A stretch of 64,000 nucleotides of DNA from Bacteroidia bacterium (GTDB lineage Bacteria > Bacteroidota > Bacteroidia > Flavobacteriales_D > Cryomorphaceae): NCBI GenBank assembly GCA_030427905.1, contig JAUICL010000006.1:101951-165950 (forward strand), in the 5' to 3' direction. Under the pieces are notes generated by a model, which worked only from the letters and a program-made list of their open reading frames with translations, made no database searches and had not been told where the DNA came from. How positions within the stretch are numbered: the first letter of the stretch is position 1; each line of letters begins with the position of its first letter. Both the position numbers and the translations under genes were made by a program. This document shows positions 38,212 through 47,749 of this stretch, piece by piece.

Positions 38212-39324
38212 TTAGTTTTTTACAATTTTCTGAGCCCCCTTTCGCCCTGAAGCAGTCGTGACTTCGATGAGGTAAGTCCCTGGTTCAAGTTTGCTCAGAT
38301 CCAATCTTTCTGCACTCAGTTCTTCACGGCTCCAACCTTTCACCACTTTCCCTTTTACGTCAAACAATCGAATTTCAGACAGGGTCTCACTTTCGAGTGA
38401 AACTTCAATAAAATTAGTGCTGGGATTAGGGAATACGGTAAACGCTGGTGCATCATCAAACGCGTCGTATAGCCCGAGGGTTAGATCAGTGATGAGTCGT
38501 ACATTTCCATTGGTGTACTGAGAAATAAATAACGTGTCACCGGTGGAGCTGGCTCTGATACCGTTTGGTCTGCTAAACCGTGCTTCTTCAACGGGGCCAT
38601 CCACATTTCCACCACCAATGCCGTAATATGTCACAATACTATCTGTGTAGAATGGATTAATCTTATAAATCCGATTCGATTGAAAAGCCGTAGCGTAGAG
38701 ATGGCCCTGAGCGAAGGCTAAAAATCCTAAACTTATACCATTTCCGGGCATGGTTGCGATATAAGTTAGTTCACCTCCATCGATGCGATATATTTCGCGG
38801 TCTGTGAAATTGCCGACATAGAGCTGATTCTGATCGTCGTAAACGAGACCAACAGGGCCGTTTAGAACTCCATTCTCAAAAAGGGTAATCATCGTACCAT
38901 CGGGAGCTAGCTTTTGGAGCGAGTGGTTGGCGTATGTCGTGAAAATCAAGGTGTCGCTATCGTAAGTTTTGATTATTCCCGACGGAGAGTTGATGGCAAA
39001 GGACTCTAGCAGGTTCCCATTAGAATCGAGTTTGTGGATGGCGTTGCCTTGGTTGTCGCACATATACATATTGCCTGCCGAATCGAAGGCGAGGCCATTG
39101 GGCGTATCAAAGCCATCGGCAAAAATGGAGATGTCTCCTTCGGAACTGACGCGATAGATGCGGGAACCGTCCCAATCCGACCCGTACATATTTCCTTCAG
39201 CATCAAATATCAAGTCGTCGGAGATTTGAGCCGTGTCTGAATCGAAGTAGGTGTACACATTTTGAGCGGATCCTGGTTTGTACAATATGGCACTGGCCAT
39301 AAATAGGGTATAGAATAGCTTCAT
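38212..39324 (-). CDS. NHL-repeat / SMP-30-like secreted protein with T9SS type A sorting domain
   Basis: 370 residues with a signal peptide (LFYTLFMASAILYKPGSAQ). A six-bladed propeller-like body shows NHL-type repeats (GLAFDSAGNMYMCDNQGNAI; GLVYDDQNQLYVGNFTDREI; GIRASSTGDTLFISQYTNGN). The T9SS tail is at about 295-370 (FTVFPNPSTNFIEV ... GTYLIEVTTASG). It would be exported by T9SS and displayed or released. Ligand or enzymatic role unknown. Confidence 0.85.
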   Translation of the reverse strand: MKLFYTLFMASAILYKPGSAQNVYTYFDSDTAQISDDLIFDAEGNMYGSDWDGSRIYRVSSEGDISIFADGFDTPNGLAFDSAGNMYMCDNQGNAIHKLDSNGNLLESFAINSPSGIIKTYDSDTLIFTTYANHSLQKLAPDGTMITLFENGVLNGPVGLVYDDQNQLYVGNFTDREIYRIDGGELTYIATMPGNGISLGFLAFAQGHLYATAFQSNRIYKINPFYTDSIVTYYGIGGGNVDGPVEEARFSRPNGIRASSTGDTLFISQYTNGNVRLITDLTLGLYDAFDDAPAFTVFPNPSTNFIEVSLESETLSEIRLFDVKGKVVKGWSREELSAERLDLSKLEPGTYLIEVTTASGRKGAQKIVKN

Positions 39325-39830
39325 ACGTTTAGGTTTAGTTTTAGCCGAATATAGGTGTCGGTCAGTTGTTTAGGGCTTAAAACGAATGAAAAACCATTCT
39401 AAAGTATACACGTCAGAGCGGGCTCCAACCGATGATGGATTTGCCAGATTCTACTGATCACTTTTGGTTATTCTGCAAATTGAAATTAGGTGGAAATAAA
39501 TATTTGGGTTTAGCGATTATCTCTGGTTGTAAGCGAACTGTTAACAGACTCATATCAAATGGTGTGCGCTGAGTACCTAGAGCTGGTGGTAGGAGCGTGG
39601 AATTTTTACCGCTAGTGTCTTTACCTTGTTTTTCGCAAGTGTCAATCAAATGTTAATTTGACTGTGAGATTTCTTAACCTTTTCTCCTTGAAACGCCCAT
39701 TTTACGGTAGCCTAGAATTAAACTGATTAACCTAAACATGAGGTTTAGGAAATTTTTTTCTAGGCATCATTTTCAAAATTTGGCATGGTCGAAAACCGAC
39801 CTTTTTAATAACCTTTCAAACCAATTGAAA
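39325..39830. other. Upstream region and leader of the beta-helix gene
   Basis: 506 bases between divergent genes. It holds an inverted repeat TCAAAT-GTTA-ATTTGA (39646-39661) and a hairpin followed by a T run (39731-39757), described separately. A 63-codon minus-strand frame at 39458-39649 is not supported as coding. Confidence 0.45.
39731..39757 (+). terminator. Attenuator-like hairpin in the leader of the beta-helix gene
   Basis: CCTAAAC and GTTTAGG form a perfect 7-base stem with a 5-base loop, followed by AAATTTTTTT. It lies about 75 bases before the likely ATG, so it could act as a leader attenuator or as a 5' stabilising stem. Confidence 0.4.
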
Positions 39831-41381
39831 ATGAAAAATTTCAACAAATTCATGACGGCAGTTGCTGCAGTAGGTCTTACTGCTGGTACTGCAAACGCAC
39901 AGCTTTCTCTAGGAGAAGATTGTGGATGTGCGCCACTAGGCGACAGAACTACAGTATTGATGTCATCTCTAACTGATGGCTCAGGAAATTTCCCAGCAGG
40001 TGTAACTACACTTGATTGTGACAACATCTATGAGTTGGATCAAAACACGTACGTTCCAGATGGCGGAACGGTGAACATTCCTGCTGGAACTGTAATCAAA
40101 GGACAGCCAGGATCAGGGTTTGATGCAAACTCATTCTTGGTAACTCGTGGTGGAGTTTTGAATGCTGTAGGAACAGCTTCTTGTCCAATCATCTTTACTT
40201 CTACTGCTGATCCACTAGATGGAACACACCCAGTTACAAACGACGCTGAGTGGGGTGGTCTTATCATGCTTGGTAGAGCACACAACAACTTGCTTCTTGC
40301 TGATGGTGGCTTAGCCGTTGGAGATGGAGTTGGGTCTATTGAAGGTCTTTCTACTTCAGACTCTCGTCACTACTACGGAGTTGATGGTGGAGCATTTATC
40401 AACAACGACAACTCAGGTACATTGAAGTACGTTTCTATCCGTCACGGTGGTACTACCGTTGGTGACCCAACTGCAGGTAACGACATCAACGGTCTTACTT
40501 TGGGATCTGTAGGTAGCGGAACGACGCTTGAGCACATCGAAGTACTTTCAAACTACGATGATGGAATCGAGTTCTTCGGTGGAACGGTAGACCTTAAGTA
40601 CGCTTCTGTACTTTTCTGTGGTGATGACTACTTCGACTACGACCACGGATACACAGGAAGAAACCAATTCCTTTTTGGAGTTCAGCTTGAGTCGCCAGAA
40701 GATAGAGGTGATGAAGGTTTTGAAGCCGATGGTGATGATTCAGATTCAGGAAACTCACCTATGACTCACCCAACAATCTTCAATGCTACATTGATCGGTA
40801 ATGCTTCTGACCGCGCCGTTCTTGCAAAAGAAGGATTCGAAGGAAAAATCTCTAACTGTATCTTCGCTAATTTCGAAACAGGAGTTGACCTTGCTGACGA
40901 AGCTGTACGTGCATCAGATGCTATCGACAACTTCAATGCTGAAACGCTTGTTTTCTCAAACAACTTGTACGCTGGAACTCCTGAGCTCTTGACTGTTGCT
41001 GGCGGTGCTCCTTCATCAGTGGTTTTGAACCAATTCACAGGTTCTGGTAACACAACAGATGATACGGTAATCGACTTCGATTTCACAATTGACCCAGCTA
41101 ACGGAAATGCGGTTTCTGATGCATACAACCCAGTTCCTGCTGCAGGTACAGCTTCTTCTGACGAGCTTGCTCCAATCGATGGATTCTTCTCAGCTGCAGG
41201 TTATAAAGGTGCTTTTGAGCCAGGAGCTCAGCCTTGGACAGCTGGATACACTTTCTCTGACCTTGTAGGTCTTGACAACGCTTTGGTTGATTGTCCTGCT
41301 GACATCAACGGCGATGGATTCGTTAACAACGATGACTTCTTGCAATTCGGTTCTGCATTCGGAACCACTTGCGGTAACTAA
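39831..41381 (+). CDS. Secreted right-handed beta-helix protein with dockerin-like C-terminus
   Basis: 516 residues from ATG 39831; the frame opens at 39738, but that ATG lies in a hairpin loop. Signal peptide FMTAVAAVGLTAGTANAQ. Repeated strand-turn units (TVNIPAGTVIKGQPGSGFDA; LEHIEVLSNYDDGIEFFGG; LKYASVLFCGDDYFDYDHG) suggest a parallel beta-helix. The end, CPADINGDGFVNNDDFLQF, is a calcium-loop (dockerin type I half-repeat) motif and no canonical T9SS tail is seen. Codon choice is strongly biased to TTC, AAC, GAC and TAC, which suggests high expression. It precedes the large GLEG-domain gene. Confidence 0.75.
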   Translation: MKNFNKFMTAVAAVGLTAGTANAQLSLGEDCGCAPLGDRTTVLMSSLTDGSGNFPAGVTTLDCDNIYELDQNTYVPDGGTVNIPAGTVIKGQPGSGFDANSFLVTRGGVLNAVGTASCPIIFTSTADPLDGTHPVTNDAEWGGLIMLGRAHNNLLLADGGLAVGDGVGSIEGLSTSDSRHYYGVDGGAFINNDNSGTLKYVSIRHGGTTVGDPTAGNDINGLTLGSVGSGTTLEHIEVLSNYDDGIEFFGGTVDLKYASVLFCGDDYFDYDHGYTGRNQFLFGVQLESPEDRGDEGFEADGDDSDSGNSPMTHPTIFNATLIGNASDRAVLAKEGFEGKISNCIFANFETGVDLADEAVRASDAIDNFNAETLVFSNNLYAGTPELLTVAGGAPSSVVLNQFTGSGNTTDDTVIDFDFTIDPANGNAVSDAYNPVPAAGTASSDELAPIDGFFSAAGYKGAFEPGAQPWTAGYTFSDLVGLDNALVDCPADINGDGFVNNDDFLQFGSAFGTTCGN

Positions 41382-41415
41382 GATTTTCCTTACTTATTGA
41401 AAGGCATTAAAAGTA

Positions 41416-41455
41416 AAGTGGCTGCGCGTATTTGCGTGCGGCGCAGCCACTTCTT
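41416..41455 (+). terminator. Terminator of the beta-helix gene
   Basis: A perfect 12-base stem (AAGTGGCTGCGC with its complement) and a 13-base loop, followed by a T-rich tract. It lies before the ATG at 41481, so the next gene probably has separate expression or depends on read-through. Confidence 0.75.
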
Positions 41456-41480
41456 TGCCTTTTTCATAACTCTACGTGAA

Positions 41481-44400
41481 ATGAAAAGTCTTACAAATAT
41501 ACGAAATTTCGTACTCCTATGTTGCTGTTGCTTCGGCTTCATGGCAGCTCAAGCACAAGGTCTTGAGGGAGTAATTGTCGAAGAATATTACGAGTCGGTT
41601 GGAGCCGATGCCGGTGGGACATTCTCCCCAATTCCTGCCGGTTATACCACTTACCGAGTTTATCTTGATCTGGCCACAGGGTATGAGGCTCAGATCATTT
41701 TTGCTTCTGCAGCTGACGTAAGCGGAAACGTACTTGAATTTAAAACTACCACATCTTTCTACAACTCGCCGTTTGGTGCAGAGTTTGGCGAAGGCATTGG
41801 GGTTGCTGTTTTCGGGTTTGATGCCACACCTTTAGATTCATATGTAACGATGGGATCTGCTGCTGCAGGTCAAATTGGTGTGTTGAAATCAGAAGATACC
41901 GATGGTTCCATTATTTCCGGAAGACTTGAAAACGTTCCTTCAGATGGAATAGCACTTACCACAGCTGATGGACTTCAAGCAGGTACTAGTGCAAGCAGCG
42001 GACAACTAGGTCTCGACTTAAGCGCTGTTGGCGCGGTGGGTGGAAACTTGGTTCAGACCTTAGATGGATCCTTCTTTAACCTAGATGGTGTTCAAGGTCC
42101 AACAGCCACAAATAAGGTTTTGATCGGGCAGTTCACAACAGATGGAGAGTTCTCTTTCAAACTTAACGTGCAAATTCTTGGCCCTGATGGATCAACCGAA
42201 CGCTATACGCACACTGATGCTCAATTGAACGATGGAACACCAACCACTTTGTTCCCAGGGTTGATCTACCCTAGCAATGACGTACAAGGATGTATGGATG
42301 CTTTAGCATGTAATTTCGATGCTAGCGCTACCGTTGACGATGGATCTTGTGTAGTTCCGGTTCCTGATTGTACTTCTTGTAATGCTACAAACGATGGACT
42401 TGATTTGATTGATGCCGACAATGATGGAACGTGTGATCTTGATGACGCTTGTCCTGGCGATGCCAACAAAGTAGTTCCTGGCGATTGTGGATGTGGTGTT
42501 GCTGACACTGATTCTGATTCTGACGGAACACCTGACTGTAATGATGGGTGTCCGAATGATGCAAGCAAACTAGCCCCAGGTGAGTGTGGTTGTGGTGTTG
42601 CTGACACAGATACTGATTCTGATGGAACGGCTGACTGTAACGATGCTTGTCCAAACGATGCCAATAAAGTTGCCCCAGGTGAATGTGGGTGTGGAAACGC
42701 CGATACAGACTCTGACTCTGACGGAACGGCTGATTGTAATGACAACTGCCCGAACGATGCTAACAAAACCGAGCCAGGCGATTGTGGTTGTGGAAATGTA
42801 GACGAAGATGCCAACGCCAATGGCGTAACCGATTGTATTGAAGTACCAGGATGTACCGATTCTGCTGCCGACAACTACAACCCAGCTGCCAACGTAGATG
42901 ATGGTTCATGTACTTTCGGAACGAGCTTTGCCTGCGATGGAAATGAAGGTGGCTTGGAAGGTGTGATTGTTGAAGAATACTATGAAACTTCTTCTGCCGA
43001 TGCGGGCGATGCTTTGGCACCGATCGCTGCAGGACAAACCACATACCGCGTATACCTAGACCTAGCTCCAGGGTACGAGGCTCAGATCATCTTTGCTTCT
43101 GCCGCAAGTAGCGCTGGAAACATTCTTGAGTTCGCAACGACTACTTCATTCTATAATTCACCGTTTGGTGCTGAATTTGGTGACGGAATTGGTGCTGCTG
43201 TATTCGGGTTTGGTGCTACGCCACTAGACTCTTACATCACGATGGGGTCGGGTGCAGCTGGCCAAATTGGAGTTTTGAAAGCAGATGATACGAATGGTTC
43301 CCTGATCTCTGGAAGATTGGAAAACATTCCTGCCGATGGTATTGCCATCACAACTGCTGATGGACTGATAGCTGGAACGAGCTCGCCAACTGGAACGCTT
43401 GGCCTGAATACCGATGCCGTTGGTGCGATCGGTGGAAACTCAGTTTCTACCATGGATGGTTCTTTCTTTAACTTAAATGGAGTAAGTGGTCCAAACGCCG
43501 ATAACCGCGTTTTGATCGGACAGTTTACAACTGATGGAGAGTTCTCTTTCAAATTAAACGTACAGATTCTAGGCCCTGATGGATCTTCTGAAATTTACAC
43601 GCATACCGACCCGCAACTAAATGATGGTACACCTACGCGTGTTTGTGGTGACCTTATTTACCCAGGTATTCCTGGTTGTACGGATGACTTGGCATGTAAC
43701 TACGATGCGGCTGCTACAGTAGACGATGGATCTTGTAATGTGCCAGTAGCCAACTGTACAGAGTGTGATGGTACTGATCTGGTACTTATCGACGACGATC
43801 TAGATGGTGTATGTAATGCAGACGAAGCTCCTGGTTGTACCGATGTGTTGGCTTGTAACTACGACTCAACTGTAGATGCTGGAAATGACGATGGTTCATG
43901 TATCGTTCCTGTTCCTGACTGTTCTGAGTGTAACGCTACAAATGACGGACTTGATATCATTGACACTGACGGTGACCAAATCTGTGACGCCGATGAAGTA
44001 GATGGATGTACAAGTGCAACGGCATGTAACTACGACGCTAGTGCAACAGATGATGATGGATCTTGTATCGAGCCAGTTCCAAACTGTTCAGCTTGTAATT
44101 CAACCAATGATGGTCTTGACCTGGTTGATAGCGATCTAGATGGAATCTGTGATGCAGACGACTCTTGTCCTAACTTCGAAGGTGAAAACGGCGATATCTG
44201 CCAAACGACGATTAACAATGTGCCAGTAGACGGGGTTATCGTAAACTGCCAATGTGCTACCGATGCTGTTGACCCAGTATTTGGCTGTACAAGTGCTACT
44301 GCTTGTAACTACAACCCAGCTGCTACTGACGATGATGGCTCATGTGTGGAGCCTGCACCAATGTGTGTTCAGTGTATCCCTGGTACTACATCATTCGTTT

Positions 44401-47400
44401 TCATTGACAGCGATGGCGATGGAATCTGTAATGCAGATGAAGTAGACGGATGTACTAGCGCTACTGCATGTAACTACGATCCGACGGCTACTGATGAAGA
44501 TGGTTCTTGTGTGGAGCCAATCGACGGATGTACTGGATGTGATGGTCAGGGTGGAATTGTCTTGATTGACACAGACCTCGATGGAATCTGTGATTCAGAA
44601 GAAATCCCTGGGTGTACGGATGTTACAGCTTGTAACTACGATTCAGATGCCACAGACGACGATGGTTCTTGTCTCGTTCCAGGTGGATGTTTCGCTTGTT
44701 TCGGCCAAAACCTCGTGTTTGTTGATACAGATGGCGATGGTGTTTGTGATAACGATGAAGTAGATGGTTGTACAAGCGCTACGGCTTGTAACTACGACGC
44801 TGCTGCTACTGACGACGATGGATCTTGTATCGAGCCAGTTGCCAACTGCTCGCAGTGTGACCCACAAGGAAACCTTCAGATTATCGATACCGACTTTGAT
44901 GGAATCTGTGATGCAGATGAAGTACCTGGATGTACTGATGTACTTGCATGTAACTACAACCCAGCAGCTACAGACGACAATGGTTCATGTCTAATTCCAG
45001 TTGAAGACTGTGCTCAGTGTTTCAATGGTGGATTGGTAACAATCGATACTGACCTTGACGGAATCTGTAACCTGGAAGATGAAGATGACGACAACGACGG
45101 ATGTGCCGATGACGTTGATTCAAACCCACTTGTTGCTGATGACGATAACGATGACGACGGCGTAGGAAACGACTGTGATATTTGTCAGGGAGATGATGCT
45201 TCAGGAGATACTGATGGTGACGGTATCTGTGATGACAGCGAAATCCCAGGATGTACAGACGAAACAGCATGTAACTACGACTGGGATGCAACTGACGACA
45301 ACGGATCATGTGTATTCCCAGAAGAAAACTGTACAATTTGTGACACAGATGGTGGTTTGATTCTAATCGATGCAGATGGTGATAAAGTTTGTGATGCAAA
45401 CGAAATCCCTGGATGTATGGATCCATTGGCTTGTAACTACGATGCGAATGCAACAGATGACGACGGGTCTTGTTTGATCCCAGTTGACAACTGCTTGCGA
45501 TGTAACGCAGACAATACAGCCCTTCTTTTTGTTGACTCTGATGGTGATGGAATCTGTGATGCAGAAGAAATCGAAGGATGTACTGACGAAGCGGCCTGTA
45601 ACTACAACGCCGAAGCGACAGACAACGACGGTTCTTGTGTGGTACCATTCGAAAACTGTTTGGAGTGTAGTGCTGACAACACCTACCTCGTCTTGATCGA
45701 TTCAGATAACGACGGTATTTGTGACGCTGATGAAGTTGCTGGTTGTACTGATGCCGCGGCATGTAACTACAACGCAGCTGCAACAGACGAGGATGGTTCA
45801 TGTGTATTCCCTACAGCCGATTGTACAGCTTGTAACCCAGTAACTGGTGGTCTCGATATTATCGATGCCGATGGAGATGGAGTTTGTAACGCTGATGAGA
45901 TCGCAGGATGTATGGATCCAATCGCTTGTAACTACAACGCGGAAGCTACAGATGCTGCACCATGTATCATCCCAGTAGAAAACTGTACCCAATGTGGTGA
46001 AGTATATGGCCAGATCGTATTGGTATTGATCGATGCTGATGGCGATAAAGTATGTGACGCGGAAGAAGTACCTGGTTGTACAAACCCACTCGCATCAAAC
46101 TTCGACCCACTTGCTACAGATGAAGACGGATCTTGTGTATTTGATGTGTGTCAAGACAACAATACATGTTCTAGCTTCGAAGGTGACTTCGGAACGTGGA
46201 CTAACTTGCAGTCTGATGACATCAACTGGAACTTGCACGAAGGCGCAACACCTTCAAGCTTCACAGGACCAACAGCTGCTTTCGATGGAAATGAGTACAT
46301 CTACGTAGAAGCTTCTTTCCCGAACTATCCACAAAAGACTGCAGTACTTGAGTCTGGTTGTTACGAAATCGGTGGCCCTTCAGTAGTAAGCTTCGCTTAC
46401 CACATGCAAGGTAGCGCTGGAACCGTAGGAAACCTTCAGGTAGAGCTTTCAATCAACGGATCAGCATTTGCTCCATTCTGGGCTGCCTATGGCGCTCAAG
46501 GTGCAAACTGGAACGAAGTAGCTCTTGAAATCCCTGCTCTCGCAGAAGATGGAGATGTTAGATTCCGAGTAATTGCAACTACTGGTTTCTCTTGGAAAGG
46601 AGACATCGCTGTAGACAACTTCTGCGTAGCTAAAGTTGTTGAAGGATGTACAGATGCTCTTGCTGATAACTACAATGCAAATGCGACAATCGATGATGGG
46701 TCTTGTACCTTCCTAGATTGTGGAGATGTTGTGACTTCAGAGACTTGTTCTGACTTCGAGTCTGATCTTGGTTTCTGGAATCAGTCTTCTGATGATGACT
46801 TTAACTGGATGACAAACTCAGGAGCTACTGCTTCCATGGGAACTGGGCCTTCGGATGCTTACGAAGGAAACAGCTACCTATATATGGAAGCATCTGCACC
46901 AAACAATCCATTTAAAGTTGCGACAATCGTTTCAGATTGTATCGACCTAAGTGCTATCTCTAACCCTGGACTTTCATTCGCCTACCACATGTACGGTTCG
47001 TATGTTGGATCTCTTTACTTACAAGCTTCGGTTGACGGTCAAGACTGGTCTTACATCTGGTGGAAATCAGGAAACCAAGGTAATGAGTGGGAGACTGCTA
47101 ACGTTTCTCTTGCTGACTTTGCAGGAAGCACAATTAGACTTCGTTTGATTGGTGTAACTGCTCATGGATGGCAAGGTGATATGGCTATCGACGGCTTCTG
47201 CTTGAACAGCAATGTACAGCCTGCGCCAATTCAGATCAATGGAAGACCTGACCACCGAAGCGTTCAAGCTAAGGACTTGGTTGTGGAATACCAGGCACCT
47301 GAATATGCTGATGTAGCTGAAGAATTTGAGTTTACAATCTTCCCGAATCCAATTACAACTTCTCAAACGCTTCGCGTAGAGTTGAACAACATTGGATCGG

Positions 47401-47591
47401 ATGTGGAGAAAGTACAAATTCGAATCTTCGACATCACAGGACGCATTGTTGTAGAAGAGCAATATGGAGTTGCCGCTAAATCAATGACTCAGGCTATTGA
47501 ACTCGATTCTCGATTGGGTAACGGTACTTACTTGGTAAGTGTAGTTGCTGGAGATGTTCAAGAATCTAAGCGCTTGATTATCGCTGACTAA
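41481..47591 (+). CDS. Giant multidomain surface protein: two GLEG domains, TSP3 and six-Cys repeats, MAM-like domains, T9SS tail
   Basis: 2036 residues from ATG 41481; the frame opens at 41397, before a terminator. Signal peptide VLLCCCCFGFMAAQAQ. Domains in order: GLEG copy 1 (about 27-264), one GCxDxxACN unit, three to four thrombospondin-3-like units (DSDSDGTPDCNDGCPNDASK), GLEG copy 2 (about 491-728), about fourteen six-Cys units with DGDGICDADE-type calcium loops, two MAM-like jelly-roll domains (SFEGDFGTWTNLQSDDINW; DFESDLGFWNQSSDDDFNW) and a T9SS type A tail (FTIFPNPITTSQTLRVEL). A rigid, calcium-stiffened surface protein is inferred. Function unknown. Confidence 0.85.
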   Translation: MKSLTNIRNFVLLCCCCFGFMAAQAQGLEGVIVEEYYESVGADAGGTFSPIPAGYTTYRVYLDLATGYEAQIIFASAADVSGNVLEFKTTTSFYNSPFGAEFGEGIGVAVFGFDATPLDSYVTMGSAAAGQIGVLKSEDTDGSIISGRLENVPSDGIALTTADGLQAGTSASSGQLGLDLSAVGAVGGNLVQTLDGSFFNLDGVQGPTATNKVLIGQFTTDGEFSFKLNVQILGPDGSTERYTHTDAQLNDGTPTTLFPGLIYPSNDVQGCMDALACNFDASATVDDGSCVVPVPDCTSCNATNDGLDLIDADNDGTCDLDDACPGDANKVVPGDCGCGVADTDSDSDGTPDCNDGCPNDASKLAPGECGCGVADTDTDSDGTADCNDACPNDANKVAPGECGCGNADTDSDSDGTADCNDNCPNDANKTEPGDCGCGNVDEDANANGVTDCIEVPGCTDSAADNYNPAANVDDGSCTFGTSFACDGNEGGLEGVIVEEYYETSSADAGDALAPIAAGQTTYRVYLDLAPGYEAQIIFASAASSAGNILEFATTTSFYNSPFGAEFGDGIGAAVFGFGATPLDSYITMGSGAAGQIGVLKADDTNGSLISGRLENIPADGIAITTADGLIAGTSSPTGTLGLNTDAVGAIGGNSVSTMDGSFFNLNGVSGPNADNRVLIGQFTTDGEFSFKLNVQILGPDGSSEIYTHTDPQLNDGTPTRVCGDLIYPGIPGCTDDLACNYDAAATVDDGSCNVPVANCTECDGTDLVLIDDDLDGVCNADEAPGCTDVLACNYDSTVDAGNDDGSCIVPVPDCSECNATNDGLDIIDTDGDQICDADEVDGCTSATACNYDASATDDDGSCIEPVPNCSACNSTNDGLDLVDSDLDGICDADDSCPNFEGENGDICQTTINNVPVDGVIVNCQCATDAVDPVFGCTSATACNYNPAATDDDGSCVEPAPMCVQCIPGTTSFVFIDSDGDGICNADEVDGCTSATACNYDPTATDEDGSCVEPIDGCTGCDGQGGIVLIDTDLDGICDSEEIPGCTDVTACNYDSDATDDDGSCLVPGGCFACFGQNLVFVDTDGDGVCDNDEVDGCTSATACNYDAAATDDDGSCIEPVANCSQCDPQGNLQIIDTDFDGICDADEVPGCTDVLACNYNPAATDDNGSCLIPVEDCAQCFNGGLVTIDTDLDGICNLEDEDDDNDGCADDVDSNPLVADDDNDDDGVGNDCDICQGDDASGDTDGDGICDDSEIPGCTDETACNYDWDATDDNGSCVFPEENCTICDTDGGLILIDADGDKVCDANEIPGCMDPLACNYDANATDDDGSCLIPVDNCLRCNADNTALLFVDSDGDGICDAEEIEGCTDEAACNYNAEATDNDGSCVVPFENCLECSADNTYLVLIDSDNDGICDADEVAGCTDAAACNYNAAATDEDGSCVFPTADCTACNPVTGGLDIIDADGDGVCNADEIAGCMDPIACNYNAEATDAAPCIIPVENCTQCGEVYGQIVLVLIDADGDKVCDAEEVPGCTNPLASNFDPLATDEDGSCVFDVCQDNNTCSSFEGDFGTWTNLQSDDINWNLHEGATPSSFTGPTAAFDGNEYIYVEASFPNYPQKTAVLESGCYEIGGPSVVSFAYHMQGSAGTVGNLQVELSINGSAFAPFWAAYGAQGANWNEVALEIPALAEDGDVRFRVIATTGFSWKGDIAVDNFCVAKVVEGCTDALADNYNANATIDDGSCTFLDCGDVVTSETCSDFESDLGFWNQSSDDDFNWMTNSGATASMGTGPSDAYEGNSYLYMEASAPNNPFKVATIVSDCIDLSAISNPGLSFAYHMYGSYVGSLYLQASVDGQDWSYIWWKSGNQGNEWETANVSLADFAGSTIRLRLIGVTAHGWQGDMAIDGFCLNSNVQPAPIQINGRPDHRSVQAKDLVVEYQAPEYADVAEEFEFTIFPNPITTSQTLRVELNNIGSDVEKVQIRIFDITGRIVVEEQYGVAAKSMTQAIELDSRLGNGTYLVSVVAGDVQESKRLIIAD
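41559..42273 (+). repeat. GLEG domain, copy 1 in the giant protein
   Basis: About 238 codons from GLEGVIVEEYYESVGADAGG to LIYP. It shares long stretches with copy 2 and with the paralogues: TTYRVYLDL, QIIFAS, TTSFYNSPFGAEFG, LDSYVTMGS and GQFTTDGEFSFKLNVQILGP. Confidence 0.85.
42440..42850 (+). repeat. Thrombospondin-3-like repeat block
   Basis: Three to four units of about 33 codons, each with a DTDSDSDGTxDCND loop, a CPNDAxK turn and GxCGCG. The spacing of Asp and Cys fits calcium-binding TSP3 repeats. Confidence 0.8.
42951..43665 (+). repeat. GLEG domain, copy 2 in the giant protein
   Basis: About 238 codons, GLEGVIVEEYYETSSADAGD to LIYPG. It is closer to copy 1 than to the short paralogues, so an internal duplication is likely. 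Confidence 0.85.
43672..46140 (+). repeat. Array of six-Cys calcium-loop repeats
   Basis: About fourteen units of roughly 50-60 codons with the pattern GCT...ACNY...ATDDDGSC...NC..C...IDxDGDGICDADE. The DGDG loop resembles a calcium site; six Cys per unit suggest disulphides. At DNA level the units are similar enough to recombine. Confidence 0.85.
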
Positions 47592-47608
47592 ATTTGAAAT
47601 CCGATAAG

Positions 47609-47644
47609 AAAAGCCCTCCTGGTTTCGGCCAGGGGGGCTTTTTT
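47609..47644 (+). terminator. Terminator of the giant surface protein gene
   Basis: AAAAGCCCTCCTGG pairs with CCAGGGGGGCTTTT (one G-T pair), followed by TTTTT. Confidence 0.85.
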
Positions 47645-47749
47645 ATATTGAAGAAGTTTTCGAATCCATGGATAAGAAGATTTATTTGACATTGAAACCT
47701 GTGCAATAATTAATAGTAGAGTGTTTGATTAGAAAAATGACCTTATATT

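Noticed and set aside
39458..39649. 63-codon minus-strand frame upstream of the beta-helix gene
   Set aside because: AT-rich promoter region, no coding features.
42266..42874. Long minus-strand open frame (202 codons, Ser/Pro-rich) within the giant gene
   Set aside because: It is the antisense of TSP3/Cys repeats; low-complexity repeats leave the opposite strand open. No signal peptide, domain or promoter.
45022..45801. Minus-strand open frame of 259 codons rich in Arg, His and Tyr
   Set aside because: Antisense to the six-Cys array. Its composition simply mirrors the repeat codons.
43672..46140. Regularly spaced, similar DNA units that look like a CRISPR or satellite array
   Set aside because: The units lie in one open frame, keep a multiple-of-three period and encode Cys/Asp repeats; there are no conserved short repeats with unique spacers.
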